From assembly GCA_937989665.1 (NCBI GenBank), contig CALKRN010000016.1:31862-95861 (forward strand): 64,000 nt of DNA, read 5' to 3'. A program made the translations under genes and the position numbers. The DNA is from an uncultured Desulfomicrobiaceae bacterium. Its GTDB lineage: Bacteria; Desulfobacterota; Desulfovibrionia; Desulfovibrionales; Desulfomicrobiaceae. Below, piece after piece: positions 43,406 to 52,688 of the stretch (position 1 is the stretch's first letter; each line of letters opens with the position of its first letter). The notes under the pieces were generated by a model. The model was not told the DNA's origin, did no database searches, and saw only the letters and a list, made by a program, of their open reading frames with translations.

Positions 43406-45121
43406 TTAGAGTTCGCTTAGATGCTGGCGGGCAAATTCAAGGCTTGGGTCCATGGCCAGGGCCTGCTCCAGGATCTGCCGTGCTAGGTCAGGATGACCGA
43501 GAAATTTATGGCAGATGCCAAGATTGGCCAAATCGGTGGCCGAGCCCTTGTCAAGGCTTAAGGCCATCTCAAAATTCGCCGCAGCGGCCACGTACTGGCC
43601 TTGTTTGAAGTAGGCCACGCCGCGGAGGTTGTAGTACTCTTTGACTTCCGGACAGCAGGCAATGGCCCGGTCGAGGAGCGGGATGGCCTCGGTCCAGCGG
43701 CCTTCTTGGGTGCGGGCATAGGCCTGGTAGAAGGCCGCAAGACCACGGTCTTCAATGTTCACTTGCCGTGGCTCGGCCAGGGCAAAGAGGTCGGCAGCGT
43801 TTTGGATATCGCCCTCGCGGAGGGCCAGTAGTCCCTGGAAAAAGGTAAGATACGGGGCCTGGGGCCATAGGTGCTGCAAAACCTGGAGCCCGGCATGGGC
43901 CTGGTGCAGGTCTGCTTCTTCGGCCAGGATGCGGCCTACAAATAAGCCCACTGAAGCCTGGGGGGTGCGTTCACGAAAGAGTAGGCCCGGGGCAAAGGTA
44001 TAGGCCGTGGGGATGCCAAGGCGTGGGTGGGTCGTGGCCAGGGCCAGGGGAGGGTGACCAAGCTGGGCAAGACCGCGGGCCAGGGTGCGCAGCTCTTGGG
44101 TGATGTCAGGGTGGAGGATGCTGGGAAGATCCTGGAAGGGAATGGTAGGGCCGTCTTCTACCCAATGAAGGTCCTCAAGGCGCAGGAACTTGGGCAGGCC
44201 TGAGGCCTCGTAGATGCTACCGGTCTCAAAGTCGCCGGCGAGCTGGGCCACCTCGGTGAGGGCGCGGATGGCTGCCTTCTCCGGCGAGCTTGCGGTGCCT
44301 GCCGTAAAGACGATTTCGCTCTTGGAGGGGAAGGTCACCGGGTCATAGGCCAGGGCCGCTACCGTGGGCACGGGCATGCCGAAGGAAAAGTCTTTGAGCC
44401 ACACCCGGATACCGGCAGCCGCGAAGGCGGCGAGCAAGTGGCGCAGGGTCGGGTCCGTGGCGCTTTCCGGGGCAATGGTGGGGGTGACTGGCCGTCGGCG
44501 GTCCCACAGGCAGCAGACGTGGCGCTCTACCAGCTCACACAGCCCCTGGAGGAGGGCCTCTTCAATGGTGTTGCCAGCACAAGACCCATTGAATTCGTTG
44601 AGCTTTTTGAACCAATCCACCGGCACCACCACGACACGCTCAGCCGCGAGGTCTGTGGCCGCGGCAAAGCGCCACGGCACGAGGTCCAGGGCCTGACGCA
44701 CGATTTGAGGGTTGGCCGATTCGGCCACCGAAGTTCGGATCCATTCCACGGGGATGAGGTCTTGGCCAAAGCGGGCCTCAGCCTCGGACCAGGTCAGGCG
44801 AGGAAAATCCTCGGTCTCCCAGAAGCTAAAAAAGCTAAAGCGCTCGATGAGTTCCATCAGGGCCGAGGCTTCCGCTTGCGCTGGGGAGGACCCTTTGCCC
44901 ATCTGCTTGCGGGTAGGCATAACCGCTCGGGCATCGGCGCCGCACACCGACAGGAAAACCGGGATTCCCAAGCGGCCCGTGTCCACCCGCTGGGTTTCGG
45001 CCAAGATGTCAAGACCGCTCTTCGCCAAGGCTTCACGGGCCATGGCAACAGTAGTCGCGGGGTCACGGGTCTTATCGAGGTCAGCAGTGAAGACCTTGGG
45101 GCAGGGCTGAAGATGGATCAT
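43406..45121 (-). CDS. YcaO-domain protein with C-terminal TPR repeats
   Basis: Protein of 571 residues. Residues about 1-395 form a YcaO domain. The ATP-binding pattern is visible in GKGSSPAQAEASALMELIERFSF (read in two parts: GKGSSPAQAEAS and ALMELIERFSF), SCAGNTIEEALLQGLCELVERH (GNTIEEALLQGLCELVER) and the later PEKAAIRALTEVAQ. YcaO enzymes activate amide carbonyls with ATP, for example in thiazole/oxazole or thioamide formation. The C-terminal part (about 400-571) has four to five TPR repeats (AYFKQGQYVAAAANFEMAL). No precursor-peptide or partner gene is adjacent except moaE. The start is only 26 bp from the T-run of the tRNA terminator upstream. Substrate unknown. Confidence 0.85.
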   Translation of the reverse strand: MIHLQPCPKVFTADLDKTRDPATTVAMAREALAKSGLDILAETQRVDTGRLGIPVFLSVCGADARAVMPTRKQMGKGSSPAQAEASALMELIERFSFFSFWETEDFPRLTWSEAEARFGQDLIPVEWIRTSVAESANPQIVRQALDLVPWRFAAATDLAAERVVVVPVDWFKKLNEFNGSCAGNTIEEALLQGLCELVERHVCCLWDRRRPVTPTIAPESATDPTLRHLLAAFAAAGIRVWLKDFSFGMPVPTVAALAYDPVTFPSKSEIVFTAGTASSPEKAAIRALTEVAQLAGDFETGSIYEASGLPKFLRLEDLHWVEDGPTIPFQDLPSILHPDITQELRTLARGLAQLGHPPLALATTHPRLGIPTAYTFAPGLLFRERTPQASVGLFVGRILAEEADLHQAHAGLQVLQHLWPQAPYLTFFQGLLALREGDIQNAADLFALAEPRQVNIEDRGLAAFYQAYARTQEGRWTEAIPLLDRAIACCPEVKEYYNLRGVAYFKQGQYVAAAANFEMALSLDKGSATDLANLGICHKFLGHPDLARQILEQALAMDPSLEFARQHLSEL

Positions 45122-45147
45122 GAGGCTCTGCTTTGCGAGAAGGTTAT

Positions 45148-45169
45148 AAAAAAAGCCGGCAACGCCGGC
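45148..45169 (-). terminator. terminator of the tRNA Gly-Cys-Gly operon
   Basis: On the minus strand, stem GCCGGC / GCCGGC (45155-45160, 45164-45169) with GTT loop is followed by seven T (45148-45154). It lies 16 bp after the last tRNA and 26 bp before the YcaO-TPR start codon. Confidence 0.9.
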
Positions 45170-45185
45170 ATCTTTTGGGTTGTCC

Positions 45186-45260
<75 letters not shown>

Positions 45261-45266
45261 TCGGGG

Positions 45267-45341
<75 letters not shown>

Positions 45342-45344
45342 AGT

Positions 45345-45419
<75 letters not shown>

Positions 45420-45433
45420 TCAACGGAGGTCGG

Positions 45434-45462
45434 TGTCTATAGAGCGGGAGATTTGCTGTCAA
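45434..45462 (-). promoter_or_regulatory. sigma-70 promoter of the tRNA Gly-Cys-Gly operon
   Basis: On the minus strand, consensus -35 TTGACA (45457-45462) and -10 TAGACA (45434-45439) are separated by 17 bp; an overlapping TATAGA alternative lies 2 bp upstream. The -35 lies 11 bp after the cobJ stop codon. Confidence 0.78.
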
Positions 45463-45473
45463 CGGATTTTTTC

Positions 45474-46211
45474 CTAAACGTTATCAGGAGGATAATAGCC
45501 ACGTGGGGTAAACATGGCCCTGCCGATACGACGGGTTGTGGAGCTGCCTACAATCACAATGGTGCGCATATCTACCCCCTCGGTCGTGGCTTGGGCCAAG
45601 GGTTGGATCCAAATGGTTTCTTGGTCTCGAAAGGCGTTGCGCACAAATCCCACTGGGGTGTCGGAGGGACGGTGGGCGGCCAGGAGGGCGAGGGCCTCGG
45701 GGAGGAGCGTGGTGCGGCGGGTGGAGCACGGATTGTAGAGTACGGTGACAAAATCCCCTTCAGCGGCAGCCTGAAGACGGCGCCGGATGGTGTCCGCTGG
45801 GGTGAGGAGATCCGAGAGGGAGATGACGGCAAAGTCATGGGTAAGCGGGGCGCCGAGTCTGGCAGCGGCTGCGGCCAGGGCCGGGATGCCGGGGATGACC
45901 TCCCAGGGGATGGTCTCGGTGAGGCCACGGCGCTCCAAGGTTTCGAGGAGAAGGCCGGCCATGCCGTAAATGCCGGCATCTCCCGAGGACACGACGGCCA
46001 CTGCCTGGCCCTGCACTGCCAGGTTCACAGCGGCTTCGGCCCGTTGTCGCTCATGGCGCATGGGGGTCTCGACGAGCTGTTTGCCTGCCAAGAGCTCGGG
46101 CGGGATCAGGGCGAGGTAGGTGCCATAGCCCACTATGCTTCGGGCGCGGGCAAGGGCCTGCCAGGCGAGGGGGGGCAACAGCCCACTGTCTCCGGGCCCA
46201 AGGCCCACCAC
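45474..46211 (-). CDS. cobJ: precorrin-3B / cobalt-precorrin C17-methyltransferase
   Basis: SAM-dependent methyltransferase (245 residues, CobJ/CbiH) of corrin ring synthesis, which methylates C17 with ring contraction. The N-terminal tetrapyrrole-methylase motif is VVGLGPGDSG; GDAGIYGMAGLLLE, IPGIPALAAAAARLGAPL and DTPVGFVRNAFR follow. The start is inferred as GTG 46211 because the first beta-strand must be kept and no ATG is available; no strong ribosome site is seen. It overlaps the cobM-cbiG gene by 79 bp in another frame. Last gene of the corrin cluster, ending just before the tRNA promoter. Confidence 0.87.
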   Translation of the reverse strand: MVGLGPGDSGLLPPLAWQALARARSIVGYGTYLALIPPELLAGKQLVETPMRHERQRAEAAVNLAVQGQAVAVVSSGDAGIYGMAGLLLETLERRGLTETIPWEVIPGIPALAAAAARLGAPLTHDFAVISLSDLLTPADTIRRRLQAAAEGDFVTVLYNPCSTRRTTLLPEALALLAAHRPSDTPVGFVRNAFRDQETIWIQPLAQATTEGVDMRTIVIVGSSTTRRIGRAMFTPRGYYPPDNV

Positions 46212-48055
46212 CCAGAGGGGAGCTGGGCCACAGCCACCGTTACCGGGCCGTGGATGGTCTTGGGGACACGGAGGACCGCCTGGGGATGGAGGGAAAGGGC
46301 GGCAGCTTCGCATACGCTGGGAACTCCCATGTGGTGGAGGACGCGGGGGGAGGGGTGGGGCACTGTTTGGGCGGCAAGGGTAGCCGAAGGCAGCCAGCGC
46401 ACAGGCAGGCCGAGCTGGCGGGCGGCCTGCAGCAGCCCTGGCTCGTCTTTTTTGGTCTCGATGCTTGCCAGTACGGCCACGGCGGCAGGGGCCAGGTTGT
46501 GGTGGGTGAGCGTGGCCTTGATGGCGGCTTGGATCGCCTGCGCGCTTGCCCCGCGGCGGCAACCGATGCCAACGGCCAAACAAGGCGGATGGAGAAAAAG
46601 CGCCGGTGGTTGAGGACGCTCTGGGCTAACAATGACTTGGGCTATGTCTGGGGACAAGGCAGGTTGCAGGAGCTCTTGGGCCTCAGGGGGCACTTGGAGC
46701 CAGCCTTCCGGGTCCCAGAGGCGTATGGGGGTGCCCTCGAGCCAGGCCCCTTGGAGGCGGGCCAGGGCCTCGGGATTGCCGAGGCAAAGGCCGCTTTCCT
46801 GGGCCAGGAGGTCGAGGGCCGGGACATTGAGGCAGTCCGAGGCCGTTGTGATAATGGGGGAAGCGCCGAGGATCTCGGCCACCTGGCGGGTGAGGGCATT
46901 GGCCCCGCCGAGGTGGCCGGAGAGGAGGCTGATGGCTACGCTTCCGCTGGCATCGCAGACCACGACTGCGGGGTCTTTGGTCTTGTGGCGAAGATGGGGG
47001 GCAATGGCCCGCACTGCAAGGCCTGTGGCCCCGATAAAGATGTGGCCTGCAAAGGCCCCCCAAGTATGGGCCATCTGCTGGCCGAGGTCTGAGAAGCCTG
47101 TTGTTCCTGGTCCTTCAAGGCGGTGGGGGACAAATACCGTGGCGGGCAGGGCCTGTGCCAGGCGCTGGGCAGTGGCAATGCCGTGAAGGCAAAAGGCATA
47201 CACGGCCAATGGGGCCAAAGGAGCTGCGGCGGGAGCAGCGTGGGGCCCTGGGCGGCTGCCGTGGGAAAATCCTGGGTGGTAGAGGCAGGAGCGGGCCGTG
47301 GTGGGGCGCTCTTGTCCAGGGAGGACCAAAAAGAGCGTTTGTCGGGCATCGGTGAGGATAAGGTCCGCAAGATGGGCAAGGGGGATCGAGGTTATGGTCT
47401 CGTCTGGGTGGCCGATGCGCTGGGCGATGAGGATGGGAGTGGAAGGTGCAAGACCGGCGTTTTGGAGTTTGGCGGCCAGAAGTTTCGTCTTGTCGCCGGA
47501 AAGATACACCGCCAGCGAGGCGCCAGTGCGGGCAAAGCTTGTGAGGTCCTCGGTCTTCGGGATGGGAGTGCGGCCTGGCAGGCGGGTAAGGACAAGGGTC
47601 TGCGGGCCTTGGGGGAGGGTAAAGGCGACTTTGGCCGCTGCCGCCGCGGCAAAGGCCGCTGAGACACCGGGCACGATCTCCCAGGGGATGCCTTCGGCGT
47701 CGAGTAGCCGCGCTTGTTCTGGGACCGTTCCGTAGAGGCTCGGGTCGCCGGTGTGCACCCGGGCCACGAGTTGGCCGGCGCGGGCGGCCTTGGCCATAAG
47801 GGCATGGGTCTCTTCGAGGGTAAGGGGCGCTGAGTCCACCAGACGCGCTTTAGGCTTGGCCATGGCAAGGACCTCCGGGGGCACGAGGGAGCCGGCATAG
47901 ACAATGAGGTCTGCGGCTGCGATGACTTGGGCGGCGCGCACTGTGAGCAGGTCCGGTGCCCCAGGGCCAGCGCCAACAAAGATGACTGTGCCCAGGGGCG
48001 GGGCAGCGGGAGGTCGCTCGGGGCGTTCGTTGCTTGGCCAGGGGGAGTTCGTCAC
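46133..48055 (-). CDS. CobM-CbiG fusion: precorrin-4 C11-methyltransferase / cobalt-precorrin-5A hydrolase
   Basis: Fusion protein of 640 residues. The first part (about 20-270) is CobM/CbiF (VIFVGAGPGAPDLLTVRAA, RVHTGDPSLYGTVPEQ, LPGRTPIP). After a proline/alanine-rich linker (about 275-290), residues about 290-625 are CbiG. There LAVYAFCLHGIATAQRLAQ and AGHIFIGATGLAVRAIAP lead to SGHLGGANALTRQVAEIL and LAVGIGCRRGASAQAI. The two activities are consecutive steps of the anaerobic corrin pathway. The start is GTG 48055, overlapping the cbiET stop (GTGA). The C-terminal 25-30 residues run past the usual CbiG end into the cobJ gene. Confidence 0.9.
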   Translation of the reverse strand: MTNSPWPSNERPERPPAAPPLGTVIFVGAGPGAPDLLTVRAAQVIAAADLIVYAGSLVPPEVLAMAKPKARLVDSAPLTLEETHALMAKAARAGQLVARVHTGDPSLYGTVPEQARLLDAEGIPWEIVPGVSAAFAAAAAAKVAFTLPQGPQTLVLTRLPGRTPIPKTEDLTSFARTGASLAVYLSGDKTKLLAAKLQNAGLAPSTPILIAQRIGHPDETITSIPLAHLADLILTDARQTLFLVLPGQERPTTARSCLYHPGFSHGSRPGPHAAPAAAPLAPLAVYAFCLHGIATAQRLAQALPATVFVPHRLEGPGTTGFSDLGQQMAHTWGAFAGHIFIGATGLAVRAIAPHLRHKTKDPAVVVCDASGSVAISLLSGHLGGANALTRQVAEILGASPIITTASDCLNVPALDLLAQESGLCLGNPEALARLQGAWLEGTPIRLWDPEGWLQVPPEAQELLQPALSPDIAQVIVSPERPQPPALFLHPPCLAVGIGCRRGASAQAIQAAIKATLTHHNLAPAAVAVLASIETKKDEPGLLQAARQLGLPVRWLPSATLAAQTVPHPSPRVLHHMGVPSVCEAAALSLHPQAVLRVPKTIHGPVTVAVAQLPSGWWALGPETVGCCPPSPGRPLPAPEA

Positions 48056-49254
48056 TGGGGCTTCTCCAAGAGGGCCAGAAAGACAGGGTTGTGGGGCACA
48101 AGGCGCAGTCCATCGGCCAAGGCTTGCCCCACACTGTGTTGGAGGTGATGGAGGGAGAAGGTAAGGCCCAGTTGGGGGGCGTGCTGACGGAGGATTTCGA
48201 AGACCTCGAGGCGAACGAAGCTCACCACGAGGCGTCCACCAGGGGCGAGGCAATCGGCCAGCAGACGCAGGTGAGTGGCATGGGTGCCGCCGCCCCAGAA
48301 GATGTGGCTTGGTCTAGGCAGGTTCGGTGCGGTGGTGGCCAGGTCACCAGGGATGATCTCCACCATCCAGGCTCGGGCTCGGGCCCGGTTGGCATGAAGG
48401 GCAGCTAAGCGGGTAGGGTCGCGCTCCAGGGCAAAGACAGCACCCTGGGGGATATGCGCTGCGGCCTCAAAGGCCACGGCACCGCTGCCTGCACCGACAT
48501 CCCAAAAGGTGGCCTCCGGACCTGGGGCAAGGAGGGTCAGGGCCAGGGCGCGGGTGGCGGGCTTGGAGACCGGACCTTGGCCGTGGACCCAGGCTTCGTC
48601 CATGGCGGGCGTTGGCCCAGGCCCTAGGCGCTCAGCGAGGACGAGGTTGGGATGTTGGAAGACGGTTCCCGCTGCCTTGGCTAAGGACAGCGAACGCAGG
48701 CGCTCGCCAGGACGACCAAGGCACTCTCCCACGTGAAGGCAGAAGGCCTCGCCAGCGCCGCGCGCAAGCAGCAGACGGGCGATCCAGGCCGGGTCGTGCC
48801 CGGGGTCGGTGAGGATGAGGGTCTCGGCGGCGTGGGTGAGGGCAGCAAGCAGGCCGGTCGTATCGTCACGGCCATGGAGGCTGACGACGCGCCAGTTATG
48901 CCAGGGGCGGTGGAGGCGGGCGGCCAGGAGCTGCAGGGAGCTTGTGGAGGGGTGGACCATGAGGGGGAGGTCGCCGAGCTGTGGCACAAGCGAGGCCCCG
49001 ATGCCGAAAAACAGCGGATCGCCGCTCCCCAGGACCACTACCGTAGCGCCTGTGGCGTGGTGCTGGCGGATGATCGCGGCTAGGTCTGCCATATCCCGGC
49101 CCATGGGCAGCCGTCGCTCCTGGGGGATGTCGAGGGATTCGAGGACTGTGGCTGCGCCTACCACGTACTGGGCATCAGCGAGGAGGGTGGCGGTGCAGGG
49201 CGGCAGGTCGCCCACAGGATCAAGGCCGAGGATATGGATCACGGCATGCTCCAT
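48052..49254 (-). CDS. cobL: CbiE-CbiT fusion precorrin-6Y/7 methyltransferase (CobL type)
   Basis: Bifunctional corrin enzyme of 400 residues. The CbiE part (about 1-205, C5 methylation) begins IHILGLDPVGDLPP and has TVVVLGSGDPLFFGIG and VVSLHGRDD. The CbiT part (about 225-400, C15 methylation and C12 decarboxylation) has the Rossmann motif TFWDVGAGSGAVAFEAA, ALERDPTRLAALHAN and HIFWGGGTHATHL. Length and order match CobL of other bacteria. The start overlaps the end of cbiD by 16 bp, and the stop overlaps the next gene by 4 bp. Confidence 0.93.
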   Translation of the reverse strand: MEHAVIHILGLDPVGDLPPCTATLLADAQYVVGAATVLESLDIPQERRLPMGRDMADLAAIIRQHHATGATVVVLGSGDPLFFGIGASLVPQLGDLPLMVHPSTSSLQLLAARLHRPWHNWRVVSLHGRDDTTGLLAALTHAAETLILTDPGHDPAWIARLLLARGAGEAFCLHVGECLGRPGERLRSLSLAKAAGTVFQHPNLVLAERLGPGPTPAMDEAWVHGQGPVSKPATRALALTLLAPGPEATFWDVGAGSGAVAFEAAAHIPQGAVFALERDPTRLAALHANRARARAWMVEIIPGDLATTAPNLPRPSHIFWGGGTHATHLRLLADCLAPGGRLVVSFVRLEVFEILRQHAPQLGLTFSLHHLQHSVGQALADGLRLVPHNPVFLALLEKPQ

Positions 49255-50294
49255 TGGGCAAGGAGGGTGCCGTCTCGATGGAAGAGGAGGTAGCCAAGCT
49301 GAAGGGGGGCGCGGGCGAGACGGCGGGCATGGCGAGCTGCGTGGGCCATGAGGTCATGGTAGAGGGCCGGGGCCTTGGGATGGCGGCGCAGGAGCTCCTG
49401 GGCCGCGAGGGCGGTGGGGCAGCTCGCAAGGGGAAGGTCAATGTCATGGGCCTGGGCCAGGGTGGTGAGCCAGGCGAGGTTGGCTGAGCCAAAGCGGGCG
49501 TGGGTACAGGCCATGCCCTGGGCCTGCTTGAGGAGTTTGCCCAAGAAGACGGCCCAAGTGACGGCACCGTATCCCTGGCGGGCAGCCTCCCGCAGGGCGA
49601 AGGCCACATGGTCTGCCACCTGGATGGCAGGGAGGTCATCGCCCATGTGGTGGCGGAAAAAGGCCTCGGAGCGGCCACCGGTGGTGAAGAGGACGCGCTG
49701 GTGACCAGCAGCGCGGAAAACGGCTAGTTCGGCTCGGATGGTCCCCCGCCAGGCGGCGTGGCTCAGGGGGAGGACCGTGCCGCGGGTACCGAGGATGGAG
49801 ATGCCTCCGACAATCCCCAAACGGGGGTTCAAGGTGCGTTGGGCGAGGGCTTCGCCATCCTCTACGCTGATGACGATCCGAATCCCGCCCGTCGGCAAGA
49901 CCTCACGCACTGCGGCCGCGATCTGGGTCTGCGGCCCAGGGTTAATGGCCGCTTCACCCACAGGGAGTCCAAGCCCTGGGCGGGTGACCCGGCCTACCCC
50001 TGGACCGCCTTCAATGCGAACCGCTGCCCCTGTTTCTTCCCAAAGGACTTGGGCGTGGATGCGGGCCCCGTGGGTGACGTCCGGGTCATCGCCGGCATCT
50101 TTGATGGCCACGGCCTCGGCACCAGAGGGCAGAGCCCACACGGCATGGACCGGCACTTCGAGGCGTCCCCCAGCGGGCAAGGGCACTTCTACAGCGCTGC
50201 TTTTGCCCTGGCCTGCCAGGAGCAGGGCCGCAGCCTTGGCCGCGGCAGCTGCTGTCGTGCCTGTTGTCCATCCTGTGCGCAGGGCGCGGGGCAT
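49239..50294 (-). CDS. cbiD: cobalt-precorrin-5B C1-methyltransferase CbiD
   Basis: Enzyme of 351 residues for C1 methylation in the anaerobic corrin pathway. The N-terminus LRTGWTTGTTAAAAAKAA is the classic CbiD opening, followed by VEVPLPAGGRLEVPV, AINPGPQTQIAAAVRE and GGISILGTRGTVLPLSHAAW (given as GGISILGTRGTVLPLS). It marks the cobalt-early (anaerobic) route, as expected for a sulfate reducer. ATG 50294 is chosen; the frame further upstream belongs to antisense sequence of uraA. It begins 5 bp after the uraA stop, which couples corrin genes to the pyrimidine transporter. Confidence 0.94.
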   Translation of the reverse strand: MPRALRTGWTTGTTAAAAAKAAALLLAGQGKSSAVEVPLPAGGRLEVPVHAVWALPSGAEAVAIKDAGDDPDVTHGARIHAQVLWEETGAAVRIEGGPGVGRVTRPGLGLPVGEAAINPGPQTQIAAAVREVLPTGGIRIVISVEDGEALAQRTLNPRLGIVGGISILGTRGTVLPLSHAAWRGTIRAELAVFRAAGHQRVLFTTGGRSEAFFRHHMGDDLPAIQVADHVAFALREAARQGYGAVTWAVFLGKLLKQAQGMACTHARFGSANLAWLTTLAQAHDIDLPLASCPTALAAQELLRRHPKAPALYHDLMAHAARHARRLARAPLQLGYLLFHRDGTLLAQWSMP

Positions 50295-50299
50295 AGGCG

Positions 50300-51538
50300 T
50301 TAAGTCGTGGATCGAGGGAGTAGGAGGTTGAGGACTACCCCCGTTATGCCGGCAAGACCAATGCCGCTCACCGTGAGTTCGCTCACACCAAAGCTCATCC
50401 CGCCAATACCGAAGACGAGAATGACCGCGACAATGGTCAGATTGCGTGCTTGGAGGAGGTCTTCGCCGGCGCGTACAAGGGTATTGATGCCGACGACGGT
50501 GATGGCCCCAAAGAGGAGGATCATGATGCCCCCCATGACCGGAGCCGGGATGCTCTGGAGGAGCGCCCCCAGTTTGCCCACAAAGGCGAGGATGATGGCC
50601 GTAATGGCGGCCCATGTCATGATGGCGGGATTAAAGGCGCGGGTGAGGGCAACGGCGCCGGTGACTTCCGAGTACGTCGTGTTCGGCGGTCCACCGAGAC
50701 AGGCGGCCAAGCTCGTGGCCAGGCCGTCGCCAAGCAAGGTGCGGTCCACGCCTGGGTCTTTGAGGAAATTTTTCCCAGTCACCGAGCTGATGGCGAGGAT
50801 GTCGCCAAAGTGCTCGATGGCCGGGGCGATGGCCACCGGGAGGATAAAGAGCACGGCCTCGAGGTTCCATTGAGGAAAGGTGAACCGGGGGACGGCGATC
50901 CAAGGGGCGGCAGCAACTGTTTTCAAATGGACCATACCAAAGGCCAGGCTGGCGAGATAACCGGCGGCAATGCCCACGAGGATGGGCACCAGGCGCAGGA
51001 GGCCACGGCCGAGGATGGAAGCCGCGATGGTTGCCCCGAGGGCGATCATGGATACGGTGAGGGCCTGGGCGCGGGGAAAGAGCTCGGCCGCGCCGTCTCC
51101 GGTCTTGCCTACGGCCATGAACACCGCCACTTTGGCCAGGATCAGGCCGATGACCATGATGACCGGCCCGGTGACGACCGGCGGCAGGAGGCGGTGGAGG
51201 ATTTCCACCCCGCGCAGGCGGATCAAGACGGCCAGTAGGACGTAGACGATGCCGGCGGCAGTAAGGCCGCTTAGGGTCTGGGGAATGCCCCAGGTTTGGA
51301 CGCCGTAGAGGATAGGGGCGATGAAGGCAAAGGAAGAAGCCAGAAAGACCGGGACTTTGCCGCCGGTCAGCAGTTGGAAGAGAAGCGTCCCGGCACCGGC
51401 AGTGAACAAGGCCACGTTGGGGTCAAGGCCGGTGAGCAGGGGCACGAGCACCAGGGCGCCAAAGGCGACAAAGAGCATCTGCGCCCCAAGGAGGGCATCG
51501 CGGAACCGAAAGGAATACTCCGTGCGATCGGTTGGCAT
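50300..51538 (-). CDS. uraA: uracil/xanthine permease (NCS2 family, UraA-like)
   Basis: Membrane transporter of 412 residues with 12-14 predicted spans. Family motifs include [20 protein letters not shown] near residue 20 and the central [19 protein letters not shown] (about residue 237), with the substrate-binding glutamate in this motif. [19 protein letters not shown] (about residue 278) has a second acidic site. It resembles UraA more than xanthine-specific members, and its neighbour upp supports uracil uptake. Length is normal. It is 59 bp downstream of upp with an intervening hairpin. Confidence 0.92.
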   Translation of the reverse strand: MPTDRTEYSFRFRDALLGAQMLFVAFGALVLVPLLTGLDPNVALFTAGAGTLLFQLLTGGKVPVFLASSFAFIAPILYGVQTWGIPQTLSGLTAAGIVYVLLAVLIRLRGVEILHRLLPPVVTGPVIMVIGLILAKVAVFMAVGKTGDGAAELFPRAQALTVSMIALGATIAASILGRGLLRLVPILVGIAAGYLASLAFGMVHLKTVAAAPWIAVPRFTFPQWNLEAVLFILPVAIAPAIEHFGDILAISSVTGKNFLKDPGVDRTLLGDGLATSLAACLGGPPNTTYSEVTGAVALTRAFNPAIMTWAAITAIILAFVGKLGALLQSIPAPVMGGIMILLFGAITVVGINTLVRAGEDLLQARNLTIVAVILVFGIGGMSFGVSELTVSGIGLAGITGVVLNLLLPRSTT

Positions 51539-51574
51539 AACTGACCTCTCAAGAGCGGAAGGTGGTATGACAAT

Positions 51575-51590
51575 GCCGCCTGGTGGCGGC
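51575..51590 (-). terminator. intercistronic hairpin between upp and uraA
   Basis: Perfect 6-bp stem GCCGCC / GGCGGC with a 4-base loop lies 8 bp after the upp stop. No T-run follows, so it probably modulates or stabilises rather than terminates. Confidence 0.4.
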
Positions 51591-51597
51591 GGTCCTC

Positions 51598-52224
51598 CTA
51601 CTTGGTGCCGAAGATTTTATCCCCTGCATCGCCCAACCCAGGTAAGATGTAGCCGTGGTCATTGAGGCGTTCGTCAATGGCGGCCACGTAGATGTCCACC
51701 TCCGGGTGGGCTCTCGTGATGCGCGCGATGCCCTCGGGGGCGGCGACGAGAAAAAGGCCACGGATACTCGTGCATCCTGCCTTCTTGAGGCAACGCACGG
51801 TGGCATCGAGGGTCCCGCCAGTGGCGAGCATGGGGTCGAGGATAATGGCCATGCGGTCCTGGATGTTTTTGGCCAGTTTGACGTAGTACTCCACGGGCTC
51901 GAGGGTCGCTTCGTTGCGGTACAGACCGACAACGCTCACCTTTGCCCCCGGGATAAGGTCCAGGACGCCGTCGAGCATGCCAAGACCTGCACGCAGGATC
52001 GGGACGACGGTGACCTTTTTTCCCTTAATGACGTCCACTTCCACTGGTCCGGCCCAGCCTTGGATGAGGCGCTTTTCGGTCTGGAAGTCCTTGGTGGCCT
52101 CATAGGTGAGCAGACGGGCGATTTCCGAGGCCAGCTCGCGGAAGTTTTTAGTGCTGATGTCGTGTTTGCGCAGCAGGCCGAGCTTGTGTTTGATGAGGGG
52201 ATGGTTGGCGACGTACACAGCCAT
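51598..52224 (-). CDS. upp: uracil phosphoribosyltransferase
   Basis: Enzyme of 208 residues that converts uracil and PRPP to UMP. It opens [17 protein letters not shown], typical of bacterial Upp. The PRPP loop is [16 protein letters not shown] (about residue 130), and the C-terminal uracil-binding motif is [20 protein letters not shown] 52224 is preferred although the frame is open 143 codons further, because that stretch consists of repeats and low-complexity sequence. Start of the upp-uraA-cbiD-cobL-cobM/cbiG-cobJ run. Confidence 0.95.
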   Translation of the reverse strand: MAVYVANHPLIKHKLGLLRKHDISTKNFRELASEIARLLTYEATKDFQTEKRLIQGWAGPVEVDVIKGKKVTVVPILRAGLGMLDGVLDLIPGAKVSVVGLYRNEATLEPVEYYVKLAKNIQDRMAIILDPMLATGGTLDATVRCLKKAGCTSIRGLFLVAAPEGIARITRAHPEVDIYVAAIDERLNDHGYILPGLGDAGDKIFGTK

Positions 52225-52688
52225 GAATGCCTCTCTCGCGTTGGGGGTCGGTGAACAGAGGGTTGGGGTATCCTTTGGGCCGCGGAGACGACGGGAGGCG
52301 AGGGGCAGTGGAACCTGCGGTGGTCTCTTGTTCCCTGGGGTCTCGGTTAGTTTCCCAGTGGGGAAGTTTCGGGGGAAGTTTCGGAGGAAGTTTCGTATCG
52401 ATACGCTCGTTTTGGTCACGAATACCCCAACGCTCTTCGGGCTTCTCTTGGTCCCTCTGGGGGAGTCTTGAGCCTTTGTGCTTTCTTCCGCCGGGCCATT
52501 GTGCCGTGGGTAGGCACGGATGCAAACGCCAGGGCGGCGCCCCGAGCGCTCCTCGTGGGTTGTGACGAATGGGAGCCTCCGCAGCCCACCTTCCTCCGCG
52601 AGCGGGAGAAGAAGTTTCTCGCGATTGCTCCCTAGGCATGCGTCTCTTCCCACAACAGGGCGTTTTGGTGCGCCACGCTACGAGGCAG
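52225..52688. other. intergenic region upstream of upp with a triple 12-bp tandem repeat
   Basis: No gene is supportable in these 464 bp. It contains three tandem 12-bp units GGAAGTTTCGG(G/A) at 52362-52373, 52374-52385 and 52386-52397 (the third ends TA). These precede the AT-palindrome TATCGATA at about 52396-52403. It should include the upp promoter on the minus strand, but none was recognised, and I see no recognisable riboswitch. Confidence 0.55.

Noticed and set aside
42910..43608. Plus-strand frame antisense to moaE
   Set aside because: Composition is that of a shadow frame; moaE on the other strand is supported by motifs and operon position.
49239..52653. Possible cobalamin or purine/pyrimidine riboswitch in the upp-uraA-cbi leader regions
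   Set aside because: No recognisable conserved core was found by eye; only a triple 12-bp repeat and simple hairpins were seen.
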